Source of the DNA: Chloroflexota bacterium
GTDB taxonomy: Bacteria > Chloroflexota > Dehalococcoidia > Lucifugimonadales > UBA3495
DNA length: 64,000 nucleotides
Direction: 5' to 3'
Assembly (NCBI GenBank): GCA_028875055.1
Contig: JAPPGG010000044.1
Location: forward strand, 62,001 to 126,000
Shown piece by piece: positions 1 to 9,148 of the stretch. The translations under genes were made by a program, and so were the position numbers. Below the pieces are notes generated by a model. That model did not search any database. It had not been told where the DNA came from and saw only the letters and a program-made list of their open reading frames with translations. Numbering within the stretch: the first letter of the stretch is position 1; the number at the start of each line of letters is the position of its first letter.

Positions 1-2168
1 GCCTCGAGCAGTTCCGGGTCCTGGGACAGGTGGGCCAGCACCCGCAGTTCGATCTGGGAGTAGTCCGCTGAGAACAGCACCCATTCGGGGGCGCCCTCGG
101 CGATGAAGGCGCTGCGCACCTGGCGCCCCACCTCGGTGCGGATGGGGATGTTCTGGAGGTTGGGGTCGCTGCTGGACATGCGCCCGGTGGCGGACCCGAC
201 CTGGTTGTAGCTGGTATGTATCCGGCCCGTGTCCGGGTCAATCAGTTCCGGAAGAGTGTCCACGTAGGTGGACTTGAGCTTGGATACCTGGCGGTATTCG
301 AGGATCTTGTCCACCACAGGATGGAGGCCCTTCATGTTTTCCAGGGCATTGGCGTCGGTGGAGTAGCCGGTCCTGGTGCGGCGGGTCTTGGGCAGGCCCA
401 GTTCGTTGAAGAGGAGGTCGCTCAACTGCTGGGGCGAGTTGATATTGACCGAGTGGCCGATGGTCTCGTACAGCTCCAGCTCCGCGCGCTGCATTTGCTC
501 GTTCAGGTCGCGGGACATTTCGTGGAGCATGCCCTCGTCCAGCCTTATGCCCCGTCGCTGCATCTGAACCAGCACCGGAACGAGGGGCATTTCAATGTCG
601 TGCATCAGGGCGGGCAGTTTTTCCTGATTCGCGATCAGGGGTTCCAGCCTGCCCCTCAAGCGGGCAGTCATGTCGGCGTCGGCCGCGGCATAGGGGATGG
701 CGTCCTCGATGGGCACCTGGTCGAAGGTCTTCTGGCGGGCGCCGCGACCGATGAGGTCGGTTATCGGCTGCATCTCGACGCCGAGCACATCGAGGGAAAG
801 GTTCTTGAGCCCAAGCTGGCTGCGGCTGAGGAGATGGGCGGCCACCATGGTGTCGAAGTCCACGTTGCGGACATTGATGCCGTAGTTGGCCAGGACCATC
901 ATATCGAAGGTGGCGTTGTGCGCGCTCTTGGCCAGGTCGGGGTCTTCCATGAGGGGCTTTACCCGGGCCAGCACCTCTTCCATGGGAAGCTGGCTGCCTT
1001 CCCGGTGACCGACCGGGACGTACCAGGCCCGGCCGGGCTGGGTGGCAAAGCTGATGCCAACCAGTTCCGCCTGCATCTGGTTCAGGCTGGTGGTCTCGGT
1101 GTCGAAGGAGAAACCGCCGGCCTCCCGAAGTTCCGAGAGCATCTGCTCAAGCTGGACCGCGCTTTGGACGGCAATGTAGTCCACAGCCTCCTGCGCGGTT
1201 TCAGGAGTAGATTCCACCGGGACGTCTCCCGCCTGGGGGTCCCAAGTTGGGGTGGGCAGGCGGGGAATGACACTGTGAAATTCCAGCTCGGTCAGGAAGG
1301 AGACAACCCGCCCCCGGTCGTAGGCGCCGGACCTGGCCTCGTCGAGGGAAAGCTCAACGGGGGCTTCCCGGGAGATGGTGGTGAGCTCGCGGTTCTTGAA
1401 GGCCCGTTCCCGGTTCTCGGACAGGGACTGCTTAACGCTGGGCGGCTTGACCTCGTCAAGGTGCTCGTAGATGCCCTCCAGGGAGTGGAAATCGCTGAGG
1501 AGGGCGATGGCCCGTTTCTCGCCCACACGGGGAACCCCGGGGATGTTGTCCGAGGTATCGCCCAGGAGGGACTTGAAGTCGGGCTGCTGGGCGGCGGTCA
1601 GCCCGCCGTACCGGTCGGCCAGTTCCGCTTCGTCGTAAACCTTCCGGTCCTGGATGCTGTAGGAGAGGTCCACCCGCACGCGGGGGGAGATCAACTGGAA
1701 AGTATCCCGGTCGCCGGTCAGGATGACGGTATCCAGTCCCTGCTCTTCGGCCTGGCGGCAGAGGGTGCCGATAAGGTCGTCGGCCTCAAAACCCGCCAGT
1801 TCGAAAATGGGGACACCAAATGCCTGCATCAGTTCCTTGACCCGGCCGAACTGGGGCCGCAGTTCAGGCGGTGTGGGCTCGCGCTGCGCCTTGTAGTCGG
1901 GGAACATCTCGTGGCGGAAAGTAGGGGCCGAGGTGTCGAAAGCAATGGCGACGTGGGTGGGCTTCCAGTCCTGCAGGGCCCGCAGAAACACGTTGGTGAA
2001 ACCGTACACGCCGGTAACATCCTCGCCGGTGGAGGAAACGGTCAGGTGCCGCTGGGTGGAAATCGCCCGAAAGGAGCGGTGCACCATGGCGTGCCCGTCC
2101 ATGATCATCAATAGGGGTTGGGCGGAGGCGGACTCGAAGAGGGGCATTGCCGCAGTTTCCTGGGCCAT
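1..2168 (-). CDS. polA: DNA polymerase I (3' end truncated by window edge)
   Basis: Minus-strand reading gives MAQETAAMPLFESASAQPLLMIMDGHAMVHRSFRAIS...GVYGFTNVFLRALQD (5' nuclease domain) and, at the window edge, VLFSADYSQIELRVLAHLSQDPELLEA (pol A motif). ATG at complement 2168. Confidence 0.95.
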   Translation of the reverse strand, partial: MAQETAAMPLFESASAQPLLMIMDGHAMVHRSFRAISTQRHLTVSSTGEDVTGVYGFTNVFLRALQDWKPTHVAIAFDTSAPTFRHEMFPDYKAQREPTPPELRPQFGRVKELMQAFGVPIFELAGFEADDLIGTLCRQAEEQGLDTVILTGDRDTFQLISPRVRVDLSYSIQDRKVYDEAELADRYGGLTAAQQPDFKSLLGDTSDNIPGVPRVGEKRAIALLSDFHSLEGIYEHLDEVKPPSVKQSLSENRERAFKNRELTTISREAPVELSLDEARSGAYDRGRVVSFLTELEFHSVIPRLPTPTWDPQAGDVPVESTPETAQEAVDYIAVQSAVQLEQMLSELREAGGFSFDTETTSLNQMQAELVGISFATQPGRAWYVPVGHREGSQLPMEEVLARVKPLMEDPDLAKSAHNATFDMMVLANYGINVRNVDFDTMVAAHLLSRSQLGLKNLSLDVLGVEMQPITDLIGRGARQKTFDQVPIEDAIPYAAADADMTARLRGRLEPLIANQEKLPALMHDIEMPLVPVLVQMQRRGIRLDEGMLHEMSRDLNEQMQRAELELYETIGHSVNINSPQQLSDLLFNELGLPKTRRTRTGYSTDANALENMKGLHPVVDKILEYRQVSKLKSTYVDTLPELIDPDTGRIHTSYNQVGSATGRMSSSDPNLQNIPIRTEVGRQVRSAFIAEGAPEWVLFSADYSQIELRVLAHLSQDPELLE

Positions 2169-2465
2169 AACAGGCACCTCGTTATAAGCAATCAGGTGGC
2201 CGACGGCAGTCGACCCCCCGGGGCATTCCGATGGGCGGGAGGAATTTCCTGCATTATACAACAGGCCGGTTACCCGCAATCGCGCTCAGTGCGCCACCTT
2301 GGGACGGGCAGTTGAGGTACCGGGAAAAGGGTGGGGGAGAACGACTTGCCTTTCCCCAGCGGCATGGCAGGGTAAACTGCGTGGAAGAGTCTGGAATCCA
2401 ACATACCAGCGTGCTATCGGACCCGAAACCGGGCTGAGGACCAGGTTTTCAGGCCCTTCGGCAGG

Positions 2466-2513
2466 CTCAGGACGACATGACCATTGTTTCTCAGGGCGGC
2501 ATGACCACTGTTT
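2466..2513 (+). repeat. 24-bp imperfect tandem direct repeat
   Basis: CTCAGGACGACATGACCATTGTTT followed immediately by CTCAGGGCGGCATGACCACTGTTT (3 mismatches). Confidence 0.6.
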
Positions 2514-2647
2514 AAGGTATCAGCCCCCGGTCAAGGCCCGATTGCCCTGAGTGGGGGTGGGCCCCGTGGTTCTTGTTAGAGGTCAACGTGCTACAATGTC
2601 CTGCAAATCGGCAAGGGGCCCGGTGGGCCCTGAGATGGAAGACGAGC

Positions 2648-3028
2648 ATGCCCATTTACGAATATCGGTGCGAAGACTGCCAGCACCTGAACTCGGTGCT
2701 GGTATATAGCTGGTCTCAGGACAAGGAGCGGACCTGCGCCCGATGCAACGGCGCGAATCTGAACCGCCTGATATCGCAGTTCACCATGAGGCGCTCGTGG
2801 GGAGATAGCCTTAACTGGGCCCCCAGCGGCGAGACCATGCGGGACCTGAATGAAGACGATCCTCGGAGCGTCGACCAATACATGGGGCGAATCAAGCAGG
2901 AAATGGGAGGGCAGGTTACTTCCGACTTTGAAGAGATGCGTCGGGAGATAAAGGAGGGCCCACGGAATTTTGATGCCCCGGGCGGGCACGGGCACAGCCA
3001 TGGGGATGGCCACGGGCACAGCCACTAG
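2648..3028 (+). CDS. FmdB-family zinc ribbon protein with His-rich C-terminal tail
   Basis: MPIYEYRCEDCQHLNSVLVYSWSQDKERTCARCNG...; tail GGHGHSHGDGHGHSH. Confidence 0.85.
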   Translation: MPIYEYRCEDCQHLNSVLVYSWSQDKERTCARCNGANLNRLISQFTMRRSWGDSLNWAPSGETMRDLNEDDPRSVDQYMGRIKQEMGGQVTSDFEEMRREIKEGPRNFDAPGGHGHSHGDGHGHSH

Positions 3029-3061
3029 TAGAGCAGTCCGGCGCAGGAGGTACCGGAACCA

Positions 3062-3403
3062 ATGCCCATTTACGAATACCGCTGCGGAGACTGCAAACAA
3101 CTTTCATCCGTCTTTGTCCGCTCCATCGGAGCGGAAATTGACCCGGTATGTTCGTACTGCCAGGGGCGGGACATGCAGAGGCGTATGTCCTCGTTTGCGA
3201 TGGGAAAAACGACGCAGGGGGTCCACGAACAGTTTCCCGCCCTGGGAGGTGGTTCCGCCCTGGACTACTACAGCGACCCCCGCAACATTGGTCGAAACGT
3301 GGAAGAGAGTTTCCAGCGCCACGGAATGGAAATGCCCGACTCGGTCAGGGAGAACATTGCCGCGGCGCGGGAGGGCTCCCTCCCGAAGGACCTGGATATA
3401 TGA
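3062..3403 (+). CDS. FmdB-family zinc ribbon protein
   Basis: MPIYEYRCGDCKQLSSVFVRSIGAEIDPVCSYCQGRDMQRRMS; paralog of the preceding gene. Confidence 0.85.
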   Translation: MPIYEYRCGDCKQLSSVFVRSIGAEIDPVCSYCQGRDMQRRMSSFAMGKTTQGVHEQFPALGGGSALDYYSDPRNIGRNVEESFQRHGMEMPDSVRENIAAAREGSLPKDLDI

Positions 3404-3528
3404 CAACACCAATCAGCGTGCCGGACCTGCTTTTCAACACTTTCCTGGGCGGTATTCTTAATCTGACCTACTCTGAATCGCCGCTGGAGGGCGACGGTCA
3501 ATGCGTGTCAAGATTGAAGGAAATTGTG

Positions 3529-4374
3529 ATGGAGCTGCCAGGGAAGATTGAAATTTTTGACTCTCCATTGAGTCTTGGGGCAGCGCTTTCCCTGGCCGAT
3601 TCGACGTTGGTTTCCCTGGAGACCATTACTGCGCTGGGGGGCAGCGACCTGATACCTGCAGAGTCCGCTGCGGAGCTTTCGAGTTTGCTGGCTGAATTGT
3701 CGGCCCAACTGGGCGCCGCGCTGCGGCAGCAAAAGGCGGACAGTGTAAGGGGCCTGTACGTCATCATTGACCCTGAGGTGACGGGAGGACGGGAACCGCT
3801 GGAGATTGCCCAGGCTGCCGTTCGAGGCGGAGCCAGGATGTTGCAATTGCGGGACAAACTGCGGGACAAGGGCGAAATCCTTCCATTAGCACAGGACTTG
3901 CAGGCCCTGTGCGAGGCCAGCGACGTGCTGCTGATAGTCAACGATCACGTGGACCTGGCTGCGGCAGTGGGTTCAGGCGGGGTGCACGTGGGGCAGACCG
4001 ACCTGCCAGTGGCCCAGGCGCGGCAGGTGCTGGGGCCGGAACAGGTGCTGGGCCGCTCCAACCGGGAGATTCACCTGCTGGTGGAGTCGCAGGAAATGGG
4101 GGCCGACCACGTGGCGTTTGGCGCAATTTACCAGACCACGACCAAGTCCGGCGGTCGCGGGCCCCAGGGTCCGGAGAGACTAAAGGAGGCGAGGGAGGTT
4201 ACCCACGTGCCGCTGGTAGCCATCGGGGGAATAAATGCGGCTAACGTGGGACCGGTCATCGAATACGGCGCTGACGCAGTGTGCGTAACCGCCGCGGTGG
4301 GACTGGCCCCGGAACCGGAAGCGGCGGCAGCCGAAATGGTTGAGGCCATAAGGCAGGCGGGAGGGAAAGTATAG
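3529..4374 (+). CDS. thiE: Thiamine phosphate synthase (ThiE-like) with N-terminal extension
   Basis: GLYVIIDPEVTGGREPLEIAQAAVRGGARMLQLRDK...LLIVNDHVDLAAAVGSGGVHVGQTDLP...GAIYQTTTKSG...LVAIGGINAANV. Start could also be GTG 3505. Confidence 0.85.
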   Translation: MELPGKIEIFDSPLSLGAALSLADSTLVSLETITALGGSDLIPAESAAELSSLLAELSAQLGAALRQQKADSVRGLYVIIDPEVTGGREPLEIAQAAVRGGARMLQLRDKLRDKGEILPLAQDLQALCEASDVLLIVNDHVDLAAAVGSGGVHVGQTDLPVAQARQVLGPEQVLGRSNREIHLLVESQEMGADHVAFGAIYQTTTKSGGRGPQGPERLKEAREVTHVPLVAIGGINAANVGPVIEYGADAVCVTAAVGLAPEPEAAAAEMVEAIRQAGGKV

Positions 4375-5015
4375 TGCCCTCTGATTACAGCGACGACCTT
4401 TCCCGCATTGCCGCGGGGGCTGTAGAATCCCTGACCCGGCGGCACCAGGCCCGGGAACAGGCCTTGGCAGTATCCCGCGAGGTCATCCGGTTCTCGGCTA
4501 ACGCTATTCGCGCCGTTCACCGGGGCGACTTTGACGACGCCCGGCAACTGATTGACCGGGCCGGTCAGCGCCTGCAGGAGACCCGTCACATACGGGATGA
4601 AAACCCGGAGATCTACTATGCCGGCTTCCTTTCCGACGCAAGAAAGGAATTCACCGAGGCAAGCATCACCCTGGCCGTAATTTCACGGTCGGACATTCCT
4701 GACCCGGACGCAATCGACGTGGACGCTCCGTCTTACCTGAACGGCATGGCGGAAGTCATCGGGGAACTCCGGCGCTACATCCTTGACGCCCTGAGGCGAG
4801 ACTCCTCGGACCATTGCGAGGAGTTCATGGATGTGATGGACGAGATCTATGGCATCCTGGTTACCATCGACTTTCCGGAAGGGGTGACCGGGGGGCTGCG
4901 CAGGAGCACTGACGCCATGAGGGGAGTGCTGGAGCGGACCAGGGGAGACCTGACCATTTCCCTGCAGCAACGTCGCCTGGAGCGGCGGCTGGCTGACATG
5001 GAAAAGCAGTCATAG
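4374..5015 (+). CDS. Translin-family protein
   Basis: GTG start overlaps thiE stop by 1 nt. All-helical protein with REQALAVSREVIRFSANAIRAVHRGDFDDA... and YLNGMAEVIGELRRYILDALRRDSSDHCEEFMDVMDEIYGILVTIDFPEGVTGGLRRSTDAMRGVLERTRGDLT, resembling the translin C-terminal region. Confidence 0.7.
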   Translation: MPSDYSDDLSRIAAGAVESLTRRHQAREQALAVSREVIRFSANAIRAVHRGDFDDARQLIDRAGQRLQETRHIRDENPEIYYAGFLSDARKEFTEASITLAVISRSDIPDPDAIDVDAPSYLNGMAEVIGELRRYILDALRRDSSDHCEEFMDVMDEIYGILVTIDFPEGVTGGLRRSTDAMRGVLERTRGDLTISLQQRRLERRLADMEKQS

Positions 5016-5084
5016 GAGAAACGGCCTGCCGGATTTCCCGCCGAACCATGCCTTCAGACCGGCGGCGCAGGCAACAAGGAGCAT

Positions 5085-5912
5085 GTGGCCTTGCCAGAAG
5101 CACGAATCTCATTTCTGGGCACCGGGGCGGGGAATTGCATCCACCGGGCCCACACCGCAATAGTACTGGACTGCCCGGACGGGACCCGGCTGCTGCTGGA
5201 TGCCGGGTCGGGAAATTCAGTCCTTCGCAATGGCGCAATGCTGGGATTTTACGCGGAGGACTTTGAACACGTCCTGTTGTCCCACCGCCACGGCGACCAC
5301 ATGGGCGGCCTGCCCCACATACAGGGCCGGCGGACGCAAATAGCCCCCGACGCGGACCCGCTGGTGGTACACAGCCTGGAGGAGTCGCTGGTTGGGCTGC
5401 AGAGCCTCTTCAGGGCCGTCAGCATTACCCACCGGGTGGACCAGGACAGCGTTACCACCACTGAAGGGAACCGGGTGGTTGCCTGGGACCCGGTGGAAGT
5501 AGGGCAGTGGATTACGCTGGGCGGGGATACCCGCGCCTCCTGCTTTCCGGTTGATCATATAGGCGGGGCCGCCGGCTGGAGGGTGGAGACAGGCGGGTTG
5601 ACCATTGTGTTCTCCGGAGATACGAGATACAGCGAGAGCCTGGTCGAGGCTTCGCAGGGCGCCGATGTGCTGATCCACGAAGCCCTGGGCACCGACGACG
5701 ACCGGGAGGGGGCCGCTCGCAGGGGCCACTGCACCGCCGCCGAGGCCGCGCGGGCCGCCGCCCGGTGCGGAGCGGGACAGCTCATCATCACCCACATAGA
5801 CACTCCTTTTCACCTCAACACCGAGGTATTGGCAGCCGAGGCCCGTACCTGTTATGACGGACCTGTATCGGTAGCCGATGACCTTTGCATAACTACTGTC
5901 AGCAGCCACTAG
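5085..5912 (+). CDS. RNase Z-like metallo-beta-lactamase fold hydrolase
   Basis: ISFLGTGAGN...LLLDAGSGNS...HVLLSHRHGDHMGGLPHI...IVFSGDTRYSESLVEASQGADVLIHEA...HCTAAEAARAAARCGAGQLIITHI. Confidence 0.85.
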   Translation: MALPEARISFLGTGAGNCIHRAHTAIVLDCPDGTRLLLDAGSGNSVLRNGAMLGFYAEDFEHVLLSHRHGDHMGGLPHIQGRRTQIAPDADPLVVHSLEESLVGLQSLFRAVSITHRVDQDSVTTTEGNRVVAWDPVEVGQWITLGGDTRASCFPVDHIGGAAGWRVETGGLTIVFSGDTRYSESLVEASQGADVLIHEALGTDDDREGAARRGHCTAAEAARAAARCGAGQLIITHIDTPFHLNTEVLAAEARTCYDGPVSVADDLCITTVSSH

Positions 5913-5992
5913 CGCATCCGGGAAAGACAGCCCTATAGTTTTCGCAGCTTACAAGCCAGGCCCGGCCCAAAGCCGGCGCCGGAGGAGTTGCG

Positions 5993-7513
5993 ATGCTTGC
6001 CAAGAGTCAGACCTGCGCCGTTGTTGGACTGGACGGGTTCATAGTCCAGGTAGAGGTGGACATATCCAACGGGCTGCCCGCTTTTAACATAGTGGGACTG
6101 CCGGACACCGCGGTGCAGGAAGCCCGGGAGCGGGTGAGGGCCGCGCTGCGGAACAGCGGCTGCGAGTTTCCCATGCGGCGCATTACGGTCAACCTGGCGC
6201 CGGCGGACCTCAAGAAGGCGGGGCCGGCGTATGACCTGCCCATCGCCGCGGGAATACTGCTCAGCTCGGGACAGATTGATCTGCCCTCTGAACCTTCCAT
6301 GTTCCTGGGAGAACTCTCCCTAGACGGTAGTCTGAGGCATACCAACGGCGTTCTGCCCATGGTCTCGGTGGCCCGGGAGCAGGGTTTCAGCGCAGTTTAT
6401 GTTCCGACCAAGGATGCTGCGGAAGCGGCGCTGGTGGAGGGGATTCGGGTCTATCCGGTTCCCACACTGGCTGCCCTGGTGCGGCACCTGCTGGGCGAGA
6501 CGCCAATTGATCCGATACCCTTCAGCGGGATGCCGCAGGGCTCCGGCGCGGGATCCAGTGGATGCAATCTTGCCCACATCAAGGGTCAGGAACATGCCAA
6601 GAGGGCACTGGAGGTGGCGGCTGCGGGTTTCCATAATATTCTCTTCAATGGACCACCGGGCAGCGGCAAGACCATGCTGGCCAGGTCCCTGCCCTCAATT
6701 CTTCCCCAAATGACCGCAGAGGAAGCCCTGGACGCTACCAAGATCTACAGCATCAGCGGCGCTCTGCCGTCGGACTGCCCGCTGATTGCGGAGCGGCCCT
6801 TCCGTGCGCCTCATTACAGTATTTCCAATGCCGGGCTGGTGGGAGGCGGGCGCAGCCTGAGACCCGGCGAAATCACGCTCAGCCACCGGGGGGTGCTGTT
6901 TCTGGACGAACTGCCGGAATTTGACCGTACCGCGCTGGAGTCCTTGCGCCAGCCCCTGGAGGATAAAGTAGTCACCATCAGTCGAGTCTCAGGGTCGGTG
7001 ACCTACCCCGCCAGCTTCATGCTGGTTGCGGCGCAAAACCCATGCCCGTGCGGCTATTACTCGCACCCCCGCAAGGAATGCACCTGCAGCAGTTCGGTGG
7101 TAACCCGTTACCAGAAGCGAATCAGCGGCCCGTTGATGGACCGGATTGATATTTTTGTTGAAGTACCGCCGGTGGAGTATGAGAAGCTGGTGGAGGAGGA
7201 AATGGCAGAGGACTCGGAAGAAGTGAGGAGGCGGGTGGAGAAGGCCCGGGAGGTTCAGGCGGGCCGATTCGAGCAGGGAACCGTGCATTTCAACTCAGAA
7301 ATGGGAGCAGCCGAGGTGTGGAAGATCTGCAACCTGGACAATGCCGCCCGAAGCCTGCTGCAGACTGCGACCAACCAGTTGAACCTGTCGGCCAGGGCGT
7401 TCCACCGTATAGTGAAGGTGTCCCGCACAATTGCCGACCTGGACGAGTCGGAAACGATCGGGGTGAGCCACCTGGCCGAGGCGCTGCAATACCGTTCACG
7501 GGGGCTGAACTGA
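5993..7513 (+). CDS. comM: YifB/ComM-family Mg-chelatase-like AAA ATPase
   Basis: MLAKSQTCAVVGLDGFIVQVEVDISNGLPAFNIVGLPDTAVQEARERVRAAL...GPPGSGKTMLARSLPSILP...GEITLSHRGVLFLDELPEF. Confidence 0.93.
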   Translation: MLAKSQTCAVVGLDGFIVQVEVDISNGLPAFNIVGLPDTAVQEARERVRAALRNSGCEFPMRRITVNLAPADLKKAGPAYDLPIAAGILLSSGQIDLPSEPSMFLGELSLDGSLRHTNGVLPMVSVAREQGFSAVYVPTKDAAEAALVEGIRVYPVPTLAALVRHLLGETPIDPIPFSGMPQGSGAGSSGCNLAHIKGQEHAKRALEVAAAGFHNILFNGPPGSGKTMLARSLPSILPQMTAEEALDATKIYSISGALPSDCPLIAERPFRAPHYSISNAGLVGGGRSLRPGEITLSHRGVLFLDELPEFDRTALESLRQPLEDKVVTISRVSGSVTYPASFMLVAAQNPCPCGYYSHPRKECTCSSSVVTRYQKRISGPLMDRIDIFVEVPPVEYEKLVEEEMAEDSEEVRRRVEKAREVQAGRFEQGTVHFNSEMGAAEVWKICNLDNAARSLLQTATNQLNLSARAFHRIVKVSRTIADLDESETIGVSHLAEALQYRSRGLN

Positions 7514-7685
7514 GCGGCCGAGTCTTTTGATCTCAGCTCAACAGAACAGGCGGAATGGTCGGAAGCGGCGCATGGCCACTCCCGCCGGACCAGAGGCGGG
7601 AATTACCCCCGGGGTTCCCGCCTGAGGGAGGGCAACGGTTGAATCCCATTCCGTCAGCACAGTTCAATGCCATCCAGCGGACCTA

Positions 7686-8966
7686 TTACTGGGGGAGAAT
7701 GGCCTTGAAATTGTCGAAGTACTCCGGGAAGGTCTTGGAGACACACCCGGGGTCGAGGATGGTGATTTCGGCGGTACCCAGGGATGCCAGGGAGAAGCTC
7801 ATGGCCATGCGGTGGTCATTGTAGGTGGAGATTTCGGCCGGCTGTATCTGGCGGGGAGGGTCAATTTCCAGGAAATCGGGACCCTCGACCACCTGGGCGC
7901 CCACCTTGCGGAGTTCCGTGGCCATGGCCGAGAGCCGGTCGGTCTCCTTTACGCGCCAGTTTCCGATGTTGCGGATGATGGTCTTGCCTTCAGCAAACAG
8001 CGCGGTAACGGCGACGGTCATGGCGGCGTCGGGAATGTGGTTAAGGTCCAGGTCCAGGCCCTTGAGGCTGCCCCGGGAGACTTCAATGAAGTCAGCGCCC
8101 CGCCGCACCACCGCGCCCATCCGTTCGAGAATCCCGGCGTGCTGAACGTCGCCCTGGATGCTGTCGGCGCCCACGCCATTGACGCGCACAGTGCCGCCGA
8201 GGATTGCCGCCGCCGAAAGAAAGTAACTGGCGGAAGACGCGTCGCCCTCTACGAGGGCAGTGCCGGGGGACCGGTAAGCCTGCCCACCGGGAACATGGAA
8301 GGCGCGGTAGTTGTCGTTGTCCACCGATACGCCGAAGCGACGCATGACGTCGATGGTCATGTCGATGTAGGGTCTGGATACGAGGTCCCCAATGATTTCG
8401 ATCTGCAGCGCCTCCTGAGCGAGGGGGGAGGCCAGCAGGAGAGCGGTGAGGTACTGGCTGGATACATTTCCGCGAATGGATACGCTGCCTCCGAGAAGTC
8501 CGCTGGCGCGGATTCTAAGGGGAGGGTAGCCCTCCTGTCCTTCGTAGGAAATGTCGGCCCCGAGCTGGCGCAGGGCATCGACCAGGTGGGCGATGGGACG
8601 TTCCAGCATACGTGGTTCGCCCGTAAGAGTGAATTCGCCCTCGCCCAGGCAGAGGGCGGCGCACAGGGGACGAATGGCGGTGCCGGCATTGCCCAGGAAC
8701 AGATCGGCGCGACTTGCCGAGAAGGGTCCGCCCGGGCTTTTCACCAGGCACCTGGCGCCCTCGTCGAAAAATGAGAGGCCAATGCCCAGGGTTTCCAGGG
8801 CGGTGGTCATGTGCTGGGTGTCGTCGCTTTCCAGGAGGTTGCGGACCTCGGTGGTTCCGCTGGCCAGAGAAGAAAGCAGAAGCAAGCGGTTAGACAGGCT
8901 CTTGGAACCGGGAAGCTGGATGACGCCATCTACTCTGCCGGGGGGCTTCAAGGTCAGGGATTCCAT
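7686..8966 (-). CDS. aroA: 3-phosphoshikimate 1-carboxyvinyltransferase
   Basis: [22 protein letters not shown]...[13 protein letters not shown]...[17 protein letters not shown]...[21 protein letters not shown]. Confidence 0.95.
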   Translation of the reverse strand: MESLTLKPPGRVDGVIQLPGSKSLSNRLLLLSSLASGTTEVRNLLESDDTQHMTTALETLGIGLSFFDEGARCLVKSPGGPFSASRADLFLGNAGTAIRPLCAALCLGEGEFTLTGEPRMLERPIAHLVDALRQLGADISYEGQEGYPPLRIRASGLLGGSVSIRGNVSSQYLTALLLASPLAQEALQIEIIGDLVSRPYIDMTIDVMRRFGVSVDNDNYRAFHVPGGQAYRSPGTALVEGDASSASYFLSAAAILGGTVRVNGVGADSIQGDVQHAGILERMGAVVRRGADFIEVSRGSLKGLDLDLNHIPDAAMTVAVTALFAEGKTIIRNIGNWRVKETDRLSAMATELRKVGAQVVEGPDFLEIDPPRQIQPAEISTYNDHRMAMSFSLASLGTAEITILDPGCVSKTFPEYFDNFKAILPQ

Positions 8967-9148
8967 TGGCACCTCGCAGGGGTTTGAGCCCAGAATACCG
9001 ATTGTTTCAAGGGTTGGAGGAAAGGGTATTCAGCTACGGCGAATTTTGACATCGCACGGGTAACAATGTAGCATATCAGTCGCCGGCCTCATTGAAATCT
9101 GGCCGTAAGAAACCAACCAATCACCGAGAAACACAAGAGGGACAATCC

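Noticed and set aside
216-2114. 632-aa plus-strand ORF in the ORF track
   Set aside because: It is the antisense shadow of polA on the minus strand; the translation is low-information GC-rich sequence without family signal. The same applies to other long antisense ORFs (e.g. 21083-23230, 24613-26478, 38058-40058, 51458-52939).
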